Program-made: the position numbers and the translations under genes
Shown here: positions 50,778 through 58,607 of the stretch, one piece after another
Layout of the letters: each line of letters starts with the position of its first letter
How positions within the stretch are numbered: position 1 is the first letter of the stretch
The notes under the pieces: model-generated
What the model was told of the DNA's origin: nothing
Seen by the model: only the letters and a program-made list of their open reading frames with translations
The model's database searches: none
Source: Bradyrhizobium uaiense
GTDB taxonomy: Bacteria; Pseudomonadota; Alphaproteobacteria; Rhizobiales; Xanthobacteraceae
NCBI RefSeq assembly: GCF_010811875.1
Contig: NZ_VKHP01000021.1
Span: 1 to 58,607 of the forward strand
DNA length: 58,607 nucleotides
Direction: 5' to 3'

Positions 50778-52075
50778 AGACCTCGTCGTCGACAGCGCCC
50801 CGTCGCCGGCTCCGATGGGGATTGCTTTTGTTGCTCCTGCTGTTCGCCGCTCCTGTAGCTGGCGCAGACGACAACACGATTCGGGTCGGCATTCTTCATT
50901 CGCTTACCGGCACCATGGCCATCAGCGAGTCGGTGCTCAAGGACACGGTTCTCATGCTGATTGACGATCAGAACCGGAGGGGTGGTTTGCTCGGGCGGAA
51001 ACTCGTGCCGATTGTTGTCGATCCCGCCTCCGACTGGGATCTCTTCGCCGAAAAGGCCCGGGATCTGCTCACGAAAGAAAAGGTCGCAGTCGTGTTCGGC
51101 TGTTGGACCTCGGTATCACGCAAGTCCGTCCTCCCGGTCTTCGAGCAAATGAACGGCCTGCTCTATTATCCGGTCCAGTACGAGGGTGAGGAAAGCTCCC
51201 GCAACATCTTCTACACGGGAGCCGCGCCCAATCAGCAAGCGATCCCGGCCGCTCGATACCTGATGAGCAGGGAGGGCGGCGATGTTCGTAGGTGGGTTCT
51301 TCTCGGCACCGACTATGTCTATCCGCGCACGACCAACCGGATATTAGAAGCCTATCTCGCCTCAGAGGGCGTTTCGCAGAAAGACATCATGACGATCTAC
51401 ACGCCATTCGGCTACTCCGACTGGCGTGAGATTATTGAGCGCATCAAGAAGTTCCGAACCGAGGGGAAGAAGACCGCGGTCATTTCAACCATCAATGGGG
51501 ATGCCAATACATATTTCTACAAGGAGCTGGCAGCGCAAAAGGTGGACGCCAATTCCATTCCGGTCATGGCATTCTCTGTCGGCGAGCGCGAGCTACTGGG
51601 CATGGACGCGAAGTCCTTGGCCGGCCACCTAGCGGCCTGGAATTACTTCCATTCAGTCGAGTCACCCGAAAATGACGCATTCATCAAAATGTGGAAGGAG
51701 TTCACCGGAGGCAAGGATGAAACGACCAATGACCCGATGGAGGCCACCTTCGTCGGCTTCAGGATGTGGGCGCAGGCTGTGGCGCAAGCGGGCACGACAG
51801 ACGTCGATTCGGTTCGACAGGCCATGTACGGGCAAAGGGTAAAGGCGCCAAGCGGCTTTGAAGAGGTTATGAACGCCAACCACCACCTTTCGAAACCGAT
51901 CATGATTGGCAAGATCGACGCCGCCGGGAAGTTCGAGGTCATTTGGCGATCGATCAATCCGGTCAGGGCCGACGCCTGGAGCAAGCACATTCCCGACAGC
52001 GCCAAGCGTACCGCCGATTGGACTTTTCCTTGGGTGTGCGGAGGGTGCATCGAACCGACCTTCAAAGAGTGGTGA
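50774..52075 (+). CDS. UrtA-like periplasmic binding protein (urea/amide type)
   Basis: A 433-residue periplasmic binding protein of the urea/short-chain-amide group (UrtA, FmdD). The signal peptide ends LLFAAPVAGA. VGILHSLTGTMAISE, VVFGCWTSVSRKSVLPVFEQ, LYYPVQYEGEESSRNIFYTG and GVSQKDIM are typical UrtA segments. No permease or ATPase genes accompany it. Instead it overlaps the cyclase gene by 4 bases, so both are made in the same amounts. A role as a sensory ligand-binding partner of the cyclase, by analogy with AmiC-like binding proteins, is inference; feeding a transporter encoded elsewhere is the alternative. Confidence 0.9.
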   Translation: MKTSSSTAPRRRLRWGLLLLLLLFAAPVAGADDNTIRVGILHSLTGTMAISESVLKDTVLMLIDDQNRRGGLLGRKLVPIVVDPASDWDLFAEKARDLLTKEKVAVVFGCWTSVSRKSVLPVFEQMNGLLYYPVQYEGEESSRNIFYTGAAPNQQAIPAARYLMSREGGDVRRWVLLGTDYVYPRTTNRILEAYLASEGVSQKDIMTIYTPFGYSDWREIIERIKKFRTEGKKTAVISTINGDANTYFYKELAAQKVDANSIPVMAFSVGERELLGMDAKSLAGHLAAWNYFHSVESPENDAFIKMWKEFTGGKDETTNDPMEATFVGFRMWAQAVAQAGTTDVDSVRQAMYGQRVKAPSGFEEVMNANHHLSKPIMIGKIDAAGKFEVIWRSINPVRADAWSKHIPDSAKRTADWTFPWVCGGCIEPTFKEW

Positions 52076-52251
52076 GGGTTCGTTGCTCCGGTCGATTGAT
52101 CGGACTGTATGCGAGCGCTACCCCCAACCGATGTCTCCAATTGGCCCATCTGTGAAATGCGCCTCGGCGGTCGGAAGTCCGCTCATTGAGCCAGAGCGGA
52201 CCAGATTTGCTCAACCTGAGTTCTTCGCGTTTCGACCCGAAGCGGAATAGC

Positions 52252-52265
52252 TTGATCTATATCAA
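52252..52265. promoter_or_regulatory. FNR/FixK-type box before the arylsulfatase gene
   Basis: TTGATCTATATCAA matches TTGAT-N4-ATCAA with perfect outer arms. It ends 117 bases before the sulfatase start, in the only long gap (52076-52382) of this part. It is nearly identical to the box before the cyclase gene. Confidence 0.7.
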
Positions 52266-52382
52266 TCCTTGCCCATGTCGATCTGTCTGGAATGCAGGTC
52301 CGCGAACGTGCTTGCGGCCCACCTGCGTTCAAGGACCTCGCTGACACAAGCCATACAGTTGCTGCACAGAAGGAGGCGAATC

Positions 52383-54845
52383 GTGAACACGTCCGCGCTG
52401 TTGCTCTCTGCCGCCACGCTAACGATACTCACAACGGTACCGACTTTGGCACAACAAACCACCGGCACGCCGGGATCTCCCGGCGCGACAACGACGATCG
52501 ACGGAAAATATCTTCCGCCGCCGCCGCCGAAGTTCGGCGGCGAGATCAACCTGCAAGCCGACCAGTCCAAGCCGTATTGGCAGCCGCAGGTGGTCCCGCC
52601 GAAGGGCGCGCCGAACGTGCTGCTAATCATGACCGACGATCAGGGGTACGGCGTTTCGGGCACGTTCGGTGGCGTGATCCCAACGCCGGCGATGGACCGA
52701 ATCGCCAATGCGGGCCTGCGCTATACGCAGATACACTCGACTTCGCTGTGCTCACCGTCGCGGGCGGCGTTGATCACCGGGCGCAATCACCACTCGGTCG
52801 GATTCGGTATCATTTCCGAGCAGTCCACCGGTTATCCCGGCTACGATTCCGTCATCGGGCCGGACAACGCCACCATCGGCAACATTCTCAAGCAGAACGG
52901 TTATGCAACATCCTGGTTCGGCAAGAACCACAATACGCCGAGCTACCAGATCAGCGCCGCCGGCCCGTTCGAACAATGGCCGAGCGGTATGGGCTTCGAT
53001 TACTTCTACGGCTTCATGGGCGGCGAAACCGACCAGTGGAATCCTTGGCTGTACCAGAACACGACGCAGATTTTCCCCTTTACTGGAAAGCCTGACTACA
53101 ACCTCATCACCGATATGGCGGATGAGGCAATCAGCCATATGCGGAAGCTCAACGCGAGTGCCCCCGACAAGCCATTCCTCGTCTACTACGTCCCCGGCGG
53201 CAGCCACTCGCCTCATCAGCCGAAGAAGGAGTGGAGCGACAAGTTCAAGGGCAAGTTCGACATGGGCTGGAACGCCATGCGCGAGCAGATTTTTGCCAAC
53301 CAGAAGCGGCTCGGGGTCATTCCGGCAAATGCACAGCTCACTCCCTGGCCGGACGAACTGCCAAAATGGGACACGCTCTCAGCCGACGAGAAGAAGCTGT
53401 TCGCGCGCCAGGCGGAGGTGTTTGCCGGTTACACGGCCTACACGGACCATGAAATCGGCCGCGTCATCCAGGCAGTCGAGGATATGGGCAAGCTCGACAA
53501 CACGCTGATCATCTACATCAGCGGCGACAACGGCACGAGCGCGGAAGGCACGACGCGCGGGACGTTCAACCAGTACACCGCCTACAACGGCATCCTCGAT
53601 CTGCCGATCGCCGAACAGATGAAGCACTACGATGCGTGGGGCTCGGCCACGACCTATCCGCACATGTCGGTGGCGTGGTCGTGGGCGTTCGATACGCCGT
53701 TCAAGTGGACCAAGCAGGTGGCGTCACACTTCGGCGGAACCCGGCAGGGCATGGCGATATCCTGGCCGGCTCGCATCAAGGATGCCGGCGGCATCCGTAC
53801 GCAGTTCCACCACTTTATCGATATCGTGCCGACCATTCTCGAAGCAGCGGGGATACCGGCTCCGTTGATGGTCAACGGCATCGCGCAAAAGCCGATTGAA
53901 GGTGTGAGCATGGCCTACACCTTCGACAAGGCGAACGCCAACGCGCCGTCGACGCGCACGACACAGTATTTCGAGATGTTCGCGAACCGCGCGCTCTACC
54001 ACGACGGCTGGATCGCCACGACGACACCGCCTGCGCCGCCCTGGCTCCTTGGCACGGTGAAGCTGCCTACAGACATCGTCAATGGCTACAAATGGGAGCT
54101 TTACAATCTAACGGAGGACTACTCCGAGTACAACGATCTTGCCGCCACGAGGCCGGACAAGCTGCGCGAGTTGCAGGAGCTTTTCCTGGTGGAAGCGACG
54201 AAGTACAACGTGCTCCCGCTCGACAACTCAGTCCTCCAGCGTGTTGTCACGCCAAGGCCAAGCGCGACGGCAGGACGGAGCACCTTCGACTACTCCGGGG
54301 AGCTATCCGGCGTGCCCTACAGCGACGCACCCGACATCCTGAACAAGTCCTATACCATCACCGCTGAAGTGGACGTTCCGCAGAACGGCGGCGATGGGAT
54401 GATCGTCACAATGGGAGGCCGTTTCGGCGGCTATGGCCTGTATCTGCTCAAGGGCAAGCCCGTCTTCACCTACAACTTCCTCGATCTTGAACGCTTCCGC
54501 TGGGAAGGTCAGCAGGCGCTCACGCCGGGCAAGCACATCATCGCTTTCGACTTCAAATACGATGGCCCCGGCTTCGGCAAAGGCGGAACCGGCGTTCTCA
54601 AGGTGGATGACAAGGACGTTGCCACTAACACGTTGCTGCACACAGCCCCATTCCTCCTCACAATCGATGAAACGTTCGACGTGGGCGTCGATAGCCGCAC
54701 GTCCGTCGACGACAAGGACTACCAGTTGCCGTTCCGCCTCGAAGGCAAGCTCAACAAGCTCACTTTCAAGCTCGGACCGGTGCAGCTTACGGCTGACGAG
54801 CAGCGGGCGATCCAGCACGCCCGCGCCAGCGCGACGCATAACTGA
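52383..54845 (+). CDS. Periplasmic Cys-type arylsulfatase
   Basis: An 820-residue exported sulfatase that hydrolyses sulfate esters. GTG 52383 is the start: AGGAGG lies 7 bases upstream and a clean signal peptide follows (SALLLSAATLTILTTVPTLA). The longer open frame from 52269 lacks both. Metal ligands are in LLIMTDDQGYG. The catalytic Cys 123 sits in LCSPSRAALITGRN (C-x-P-S-R), which must be converted to formylglycine, and SGDNGTSAEGT gives the distal metal Asp-Asn. The C-terminal ~200 residues form an extra beta-rich domain. An enzyme for that conversion is encoded at 57508. It may be induced at low oxygen through the box at 52252. Confidence 0.95.
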   Translation: MNTSALLLSAATLTILTTVPTLAQQTTGTPGSPGATTTIDGKYLPPPPPKFGGEINLQADQSKPYWQPQVVPPKGAPNVLLIMTDDQGYGVSGTFGGVIPTPAMDRIANAGLRYTQIHSTSLCSPSRAALITGRNHHSVGFGIISEQSTGYPGYDSVIGPDNATIGNILKQNGYATSWFGKNHNTPSYQISAAGPFEQWPSGMGFDYFYGFMGGETDQWNPWLYQNTTQIFPFTGKPDYNLITDMADEAISHMRKLNASAPDKPFLVYYVPGGSHSPHQPKKEWSDKFKGKFDMGWNAMREQIFANQKRLGVIPANAQLTPWPDELPKWDTLSADEKKLFARQAEVFAGYTAYTDHEIGRVIQAVEDMGKLDNTLIIYISGDNGTSAEGTTRGTFNQYTAYNGILDLPIAEQMKHYDAWGSATTYPHMSVAWSWAFDTPFKWTKQVASHFGGTRQGMAISWPARIKDAGGIRTQFHHFIDIVPTILEAAGIPAPLMVNGIAQKPIEGVSMAYTFDKANANAPSTRTTQYFEMFANRALYHDGWIATTTPPAPPWLLGTVKLPTDIVNGYKWELYNLTEDYSEYNDLAATRPDKLRELQELFLVEATKYNVLPLDNSVLQRVVTPRPSATAGRSTFDYSGELSGVPYSDAPDILNKSYTITAEVDVPQNGGDGMIVTMGGRFGGYGLYLLKGKPVFTYNFLDLERFRWEGQQALTPGKHIIAFDFKYDGPGFGKGGTGVLKVDDKDVATNTLLHTAPFLLTIDETFDVGVDSRTSVDDKDYQLPFRLEGKLNKLTFKLGPVQLTADEQRAIQHARASATHN

Positions 54846-54855
54846 CCTGGGTGTC

Positions 54856-54889
54856 GGGGCGGGCGTCCTTTCATCGGATGCCCGTCCCC
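54856..54889 (+). terminator. Hairpin after the arylsulfatase gene
   Basis: GGGGCGGGCGTCC and GGATGCCCGTCCCC pair with one bulge and one G-T pair around a 7-base loop, starting 11 bases after the stop. There is no T run, so it is a probable but not classical terminator. Confidence 0.55.
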
Positions 54890-55114
54890 CATTGATGCTG
54901 TGGACGGCTCCTTCACCGGGCGCAAGTGCCACCTGGCGAGAAAGCGGTCAGCGGTTGCGATCGCCGACGAGCTCCCTTTTTGGCCCATCGCGTCGGTTGG
55001 CGCGGTGCAGCGACGGGTCCGGAGTTGAGGTAAGGTCGGAAGTGGCAGGCCGACCGTCAAAGTGAAGCGATTGACCCGAAGCGGTCGATCTGTCGAGTTT
55101 GTCCCGAGCTATTG

Positions 55115-56436
55115 TCAGCCTAGCTGATCGACCAGTGCCGACCATAGGACCCATGGCTCGTCTCGATGTACCGGCTCCTCAATTGCAGTGTGCACCATGA
55201 CAACCTTTGAGGTCGGATCAACGCAAATATACTGACCCTTGTATCCTAACAACGCGAACTGTCGCCTCTCACCGGGAAACAGCCACAAGAGATAACCGTA
55301 GCCAAATCTCTTCGTCGCCGCGCCCGGTTGCAGATAGCCATCCGAAGCTCGAACGGTCGTTGCATCGATCATCCATTGCGCCGGAACGATCTGCTTGCCA
55401 TCCCATGCGCCATCATGCGCCAGCAAACGCCCAAGCCGGGCGTAATCGCGCAGAACGGCATTGAAGCCGAAGTGCCCCAGTTCAAATCTTCAAATCCTTC
55501 TGAGTCAATCAACCAATTGGCATCCGCTTCCGCGCCGGATCGGCTCCCATACTTTCTCGCGCAGATAGTCGGACGCTGACTTGTTGACAGCACTCTGAAG
55601 CACCATGCCGAGCACGTCGGCTTCTACGCTGGCGTAGTAAAATCTCGTTCCCGATGGAGCGATACGCTGATTGAATTGCACGATGCTCTTAACCGTGCCC
55701 ATCTTCCATTCCGGGAACGCTATCCCCATGCCGTTCCACAGGCGATTGAGGTCGCGTCCTCCGTCTCTCGTTTCACCGAAATCGACGCCTGAGGACATGT
55801 GCAGCAGATCGCGGATTGGCGTCCTGCCGTACTCGGTGCCCATAAAGCCCGGCACATAAGTTTCGGGGATATCATCGACCGACTTAATCGCACCCTCGGA
55901 GATGGCGATCCCGATCAACAGGCCGGTTATTGACTTGACCATCGACTGGGATACGAACCGATCTTGATCAGTTCGCGCGTACTGATAGCGCTCGAAGATA
56001 ATCTGGTCGTCCTTGGCGATCAGTAGGCCAGTGACCGGATTGCGCGACATGTAGTCGAGGGGCGAAAACTTGCTTCCCTGAAAATTGTAGTAAACTTCTG
56101 CCCTTGAGCATTTGAACTTCCAAGGCGTCACAGCTCGCTCGATGAACCGTGTTGGATAGATACGATCGATATGGGTGAATGCGCCGACACGGTATCTTGG
56201 CTCCCAAGGGTCGCCTTGCCTCCGCGCCTCCGTAATGTCGGGAAGAGGATAGCCATCTTTTGCGCCGTAAAGCTCGGCGTTTGGACCTGTTGTGGAGAAA
56301 ATCGGACCGGCGCAGTCTTGCGTCTCGCGGGGGGAAACTGGTTCCGCGGTTGCGGGGATGGGGCCGCCCAACGCACAGGCGACTGTAGCAGCCGGCGATG
56401 AAACAGCCTTACGACGGAAAATTGCTGCGCCGACAT
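55115..56436 (-). pseudogene. Frameshifted beta-lactamase-family serine hydrolase
   Basis: The main phase encodes VTGLLIAKDDQIIFERYQYA, the S-x-x-K motif in SQSMVKSITGLLIG, the Y-x-S motif in YYASVEADVLG, and ends early at 55505. The next ~80 bases continue only in another phase (EADANWLIDSEGFEDLN). The sense then returns to the first phase with HFGFNAVLRDYARLGRLLAH and FGYGYLLWLFPGERRQFALL to a stop at 55115. Two compensating indels thus leave a scrambled segment containing a stop. The N-terminus near 56436 (ATG with GGGGGA) may be shifted too. It was an esterase/6-aminohexanoate-hydrolase-like enzyme. Confidence 0.7.
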
Positions 56437-56559
56437 GTAGTCCCCCAAGGGTCCTGTAAGTAGAGACCAAATTGAGCGGAAACTTCAAGGAGTATGTCTT
56501 TTGTTGTCCCGAAGGTGCCAAAAGCAACGGGCAGAGCATGTCCGCTCCGCCCGGTTATT

Positions 56560-57195
56560 TCAGACGTCAATCTGTTCCGCTATGGCGAGCGCGTCGTCGA
56601 CCTCAATGCCCAAATATCTAACGGTGCTCTCGATTTTTGTGTGGCCCAACAAGAGCTGCAGGGCTCGCAAGTTGCCGGTCCTTCGATAGATCAGGGTCGC
56701 CTTCGTTCGGCGCAGGGAGTGTGTTCCGAACAGGTGCGGATCGAGCCCAACACTGGTAACCCAATCGGACAACAACCGTGCGTACTGCCGAGTGGTTAGA
56801 CTGGAACTTGGGCCCCGCCGGCCTACGAACAGATAGTCTCCCGGCCTCTTACTTGCCGCCTTCATGTAGTCGTCGATCGCTTGTCGCGTTGTCTCGGTCA
56901 GTTCGAACTTGACCGGCCGACCAGTCTTCTTTTGGCGAACGGAGGCCCGGTCCGCTGCATAACCCCCGGGCGCGACGTCGTCGACCTTGAGTGCCACGAC
57001 GTCGCAGCCGCGGAGCTTGCTATCGATGGCGAGATTGAAAAGAGCAAGATCCCGGACCCGACCTTCGACTTGCAGTTTCATCCGGATGGACCAGACGTGC
57101 TTCGGACGCAGTGGCGGCTTTGCTCCCACGACCTTTCCCTTATTCCAAGGGACGCGCTTGGAGATGTTCTCGATGGTGCTCAGCACTTCGGTCAT
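56560..57195 (-). CDS. Compact tyrosine recombinase / integrase
   Basis: A 211-residue protein covering little more than the catalytic domain of a tyrosine recombinase. Catalytic residues are present: Arg 62 (DSKLRGCDVVALK), Lys 89/90 (RQKKTGRP), His 159 and Arg 162 (THSLRR), His 185 (LLGHTKIES) and the nucleophile Tyr 194 (VRYLGIE). The usual N-terminal core-binding domain is reduced to ~45 residues (KPPLRPKHVWSIRMKLQVEG). No tRNA gene or excisionase lies next to it. It may be a stand-alone recombinase of a small element or a domesticated one. Confidence 0.9.
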   Translation of the reverse strand: MTEVLSTIENISKRVPWNKGKVVGAKPPLRPKHVWSIRMKLQVEGRVRDLALFNLAIDSKLRGCDVVALKVDDVAPGGYAADRASVRQKKTGRPVKFELTETTRQAIDDYMKAASKRPGDYLFVGRRGPSSSLTTRQYARLLSDWVTSVGLDPHLFGTHSLRRTKATLIYRRTGNLRALQLLLGHTKIESTVRYLGIEVDDALAIAEQIDV

Positions 57196-57507
57196 CGTGA
57201 CCTCCTCAGTTAGTGAGGCCGGCCAGTTTCACCCCGGTAACCCTCTGAAAATAAGGTCAGCTTTCGGACGACTGCGGCCGAATCCGTTCGACGTCGAGCG
57301 CTCAAACGGCGCATCTTGACCCGAAGGCGACATGGGCCGGCACGATCCAATTCCGCGAACCTGCCCTGAGGTTTGCCGGAAGTGCATAGAACCTGGAGGA
57401 CGCTTCGACTACTCTCCACCGGACGGGCTTCTGGCTATTGTAAGTCACCTTGGGGAGGAACCGGTGAGCAAGACACTCGCATCGCTGACAACCGGGTAGG
57501 TGCTTGT
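57196..57507. other. Intergenic region without a supported gene
   Basis: 312 bases between the divergent integrase and formylglycine-enzyme genes. Any recombination site of the integrase and the promoter of the next gene would be here. I see no clear inverted or direct repeat and no FNR/FixK box. Confidence 0.4.
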
Positions 57508-58527
57508 GTGTCGAGTTCAGTCGAACGCCCACCTGGATTGAGAAGTGCTGCACCGTCTCTTGCAGACATGGTGCTCATTCCCGGGGGCACATTCCTCATG
57601 GGGTCGGATCGGCATTACCCGGACGAAGCACCAGCTCATCGCGTTACTGTCGGCGACTTTTGGGTAGACCCGACCCCGGTAACGAATCAGCAGTTCAAGA
57701 ACTTCGTCAAGTCTACGGGTCACGTTACATTCGCCGAGGCGGTTCCCGATCCAAAAGACTATCCAGGTGGCTTGCCGCATTTGCTCTTCGCCGGTTCGCT
57801 CGTGTTTACGCCGCCTGCTCGTATCACCAACCTTCAGGATTGGAGTCAGTGGTGGACTCTATTGAAGGGTGCAGACTGGCGGCATCCCTATGGGCCCAAG
57901 AGCAATATCAATAATCTCGATCATCATCCCGTCGTGCATGTGACGTTCGCCGATGCCCTGGCCTACGCAGTGTGGGCAGGCAAGGACCTGCCGACGGAGG
58001 CTGAATGGGAATATGCGGCGCGCGGCGGCGGTGCCGATGGCGCCGAGTTTGCTTGGGGAGACGAGTTCACGCCGGGCGGCAAGCACATGGCCAATACCTG
58101 GCAGGGCGAGTTCCCCCGGCAAAACCTTTGCGCCGACGGTTTCGAACGCACCTCGCCAGTGACGGCGTTTCCTCCGAATGGCTATGGCGTCTACGATATG
58201 ATCGGCAATGTCTGGGAGTGGACCACTGACTGGTACGCGCCGAAGCATGAAGCCGATGCCCGCAAAGCCTGCTGTATCCCGGAAAATCCCCGTGGCGGGT
58301 GCGAAGAGACGAGCTACGATCCTTATCTGCCCGACATCAAAATCCCGCGCAAAGTAATCAAAGGTGGCTCGCATCTGTGCGCGCCGAATTACTGCCGCCG
58401 CTACCGCCCGGCCGCGCGTCATGCGGAACCGGTGGATACGTCAACGAGCCATGTTGGTTTCCGATGTGTAATCAGAAGTGGGAGCGAAGAATGTCCAATG
58501 ATGAAAACGGATGCAAGCCGGATCTGA
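57508..58527 (+). CDS. Formylglycine-generating enzyme (SUMF1-type)
   Basis: A 339-residue protein of the FGE-sulfatase fold that oxidises the sulfatase Cys to formylglycine. MVLIPGGTFLMGSD opens the domain, ATPVTNQQF-like PTPVTNQQFKNF, LPTEAEWEYAARGG and MIGNVWEWTTDWY follow. The two active-site cysteines are Cys 291 and Cys 296 in GGSHLCAPNYCRRYRP, with the 5-residue spacing of human and actinobacterial FGE, so it should be active. GTG 57508 is chosen from the family N-terminus; ATG 57568 is the alternative. The last ~15 residues look like read-through past a lost stop and overlap the next gene by 37 bases. Confidence 0.93.
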   Translation: MSSSVERPPGLRSAAPSLADMVLIPGGTFLMGSDRHYPDEAPAHRVTVGDFWVDPTPVTNQQFKNFVKSTGHVTFAEAVPDPKDYPGGLPHLLFAGSLVFTPPARITNLQDWSQWWTLLKGADWRHPYGPKSNINNLDHHPVVHVTFADALAYAVWAGKDLPTEAEWEYAARGGGADGAEFAWGDEFTPGGKHMANTWQGEFPRQNLCADGFERTSPVTAFPPNGYGVYDMIGNVWEWTTDWYAPKHEADARKACCIPENPRGGCEETSYDPYLPDIKIPRKVIKGGSHLCAPNYCRRYRPAARHAEPVDTSTSHVGFRCVIRSGSEECPMMKTDASRI

Positions 58528-58607
58528 AGAAGACCGCACTCAACCGCCGCAACACGATGCGGCGCGGCACGAGCATTGCCGCTGCCGGGGCGCTGCGTGT
58601 GGCCGCG
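58491..58607 (+). CDS. N-terminus of an exported protein, possibly a second sulfatase (cut by window end)
   Basis: ATG 58491 has GGGAG upstream and opens a frame running off the window after 39 codons. The start (SNDENGCKPDLKKTALNRRN) is followed by RRGTSIAAAGALRVAA, a twin-Arg-containing hydrophobic segment like a Tat or Sec signal peptide. I recall this type of N-terminus from Bradyrhizobium arylsulfatases and DUF1254 proteins, so a sulfatase partner of the formylglycine enzyme is plausible but not shown. Confidence 0.6.
   Translation, partial: MSNDENGCKPDLKKTALNRRNTMRRGTSIAAAGALRVAA

Noticed and set aside
52269..52382. N-terminal extension of the arylsulfatase
   Set aside because: It would bury the signal peptide; GTG 52383 has AGGAGG at the right distance.
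1..58607. CRISPR arrays, rRNA genes, intact tRNA genes, riboswitches
   Set aside because: No regularly spaced repeats, no rRNA-like stretch, no complete tRNA cloverleaf and no recognisable riboswitch motif was found by reading both strands.

Overview
This window looks like a high-GC alphaproteobacterium of the Bradyrhizobium type. The reasons are the GC-rich codon use, the dense ABC transporter and catabolic operons, a ketone-body/PHB module (acetoacetate decarboxylase plus 3-hydroxybutyrate dehydrogenase), an alphaproteobacterial tRNA-Ile(CAT) fragment and FNR/FixK-type boxes. The assignment is inferred from reading alone; no search was run.

Region 1 (1-6680, + strand) is the end of a polyol/sugar operon: two ABC ATPases, an FGGY kinase, a 2-hydroxyacid dehydrogenase, a class II aldolase and a GlpD/EryB-like FAD dehydrogenase, mostly joined by short overlaps. 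It stops at a 3' fragment of tRNA-Ile(CAT) at 6731-6776, which reads as one edge of an integrated island lying to the right.

Region 2 (7.2-21.5 kb) holds a coiled-coil protein, a minus-strand run (small membrane proteins, PepSY-like protein, patatin, acetoacetate decarboxylase, 3-hydroxybutyrate dehydrogenase, 65-residue protein), two convergent TetR regulators, and a plus-strand operon of an atypical histidine kinase, two RND adaptors and one RND pump (TriABC-like layout). A shared TetR-type operator sits before both the small-protein operon and the pump operon.

Region 3 (22.2-28.1 kb) is an amidase / hydratase / GntR / polar amino-acid ABC transporter operon. Region 4 (28.2-32.8 kb) is MFS / SDR / TauD-type dioxygenase with a divergent AraC regulator. 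Region 5 (34.0-40.0 kb) is one minus-strand catabolic cassette: NMT1/THI5-like ABC transporter, Fe(II)-dependent oxygenase, LysR and a cytosine-deaminase-like amidohydrolase. It is flanked by a degenerate direct repeat. Region 6 (41.0-44.4 kb) is an SDR / glutathionyl-hydroquinone reductase / broken hydrolase operon with a divergent LysR and a clear operator.

Region 7 (44.4-48.8 kb) is a gene graveyard: frameshifted fragments of a substrate-binding protein, an unknown protein and a ketoacyl synthase, a 3'-truncated IS5-type transposase, and a complete-looking group II intron. Region 8 (48.8-58.6 kb) carries a Cache-type class III nucleotidyl cyclase translationally coupled to a lone UrtA-like binding protein, a Cys-type arylsulfatase, a broken serine hydrolase, a compact tyrosine recombinase, a formylglycine-generating enzyme and the start of another exported protein. 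FNR/FixK boxes precede both the cyclase and the sulfatase, suggesting joint low-oxygen control of a sensing and sulfate-scavenging module. No CRISPR array, rRNA or intact tRNA was seen.
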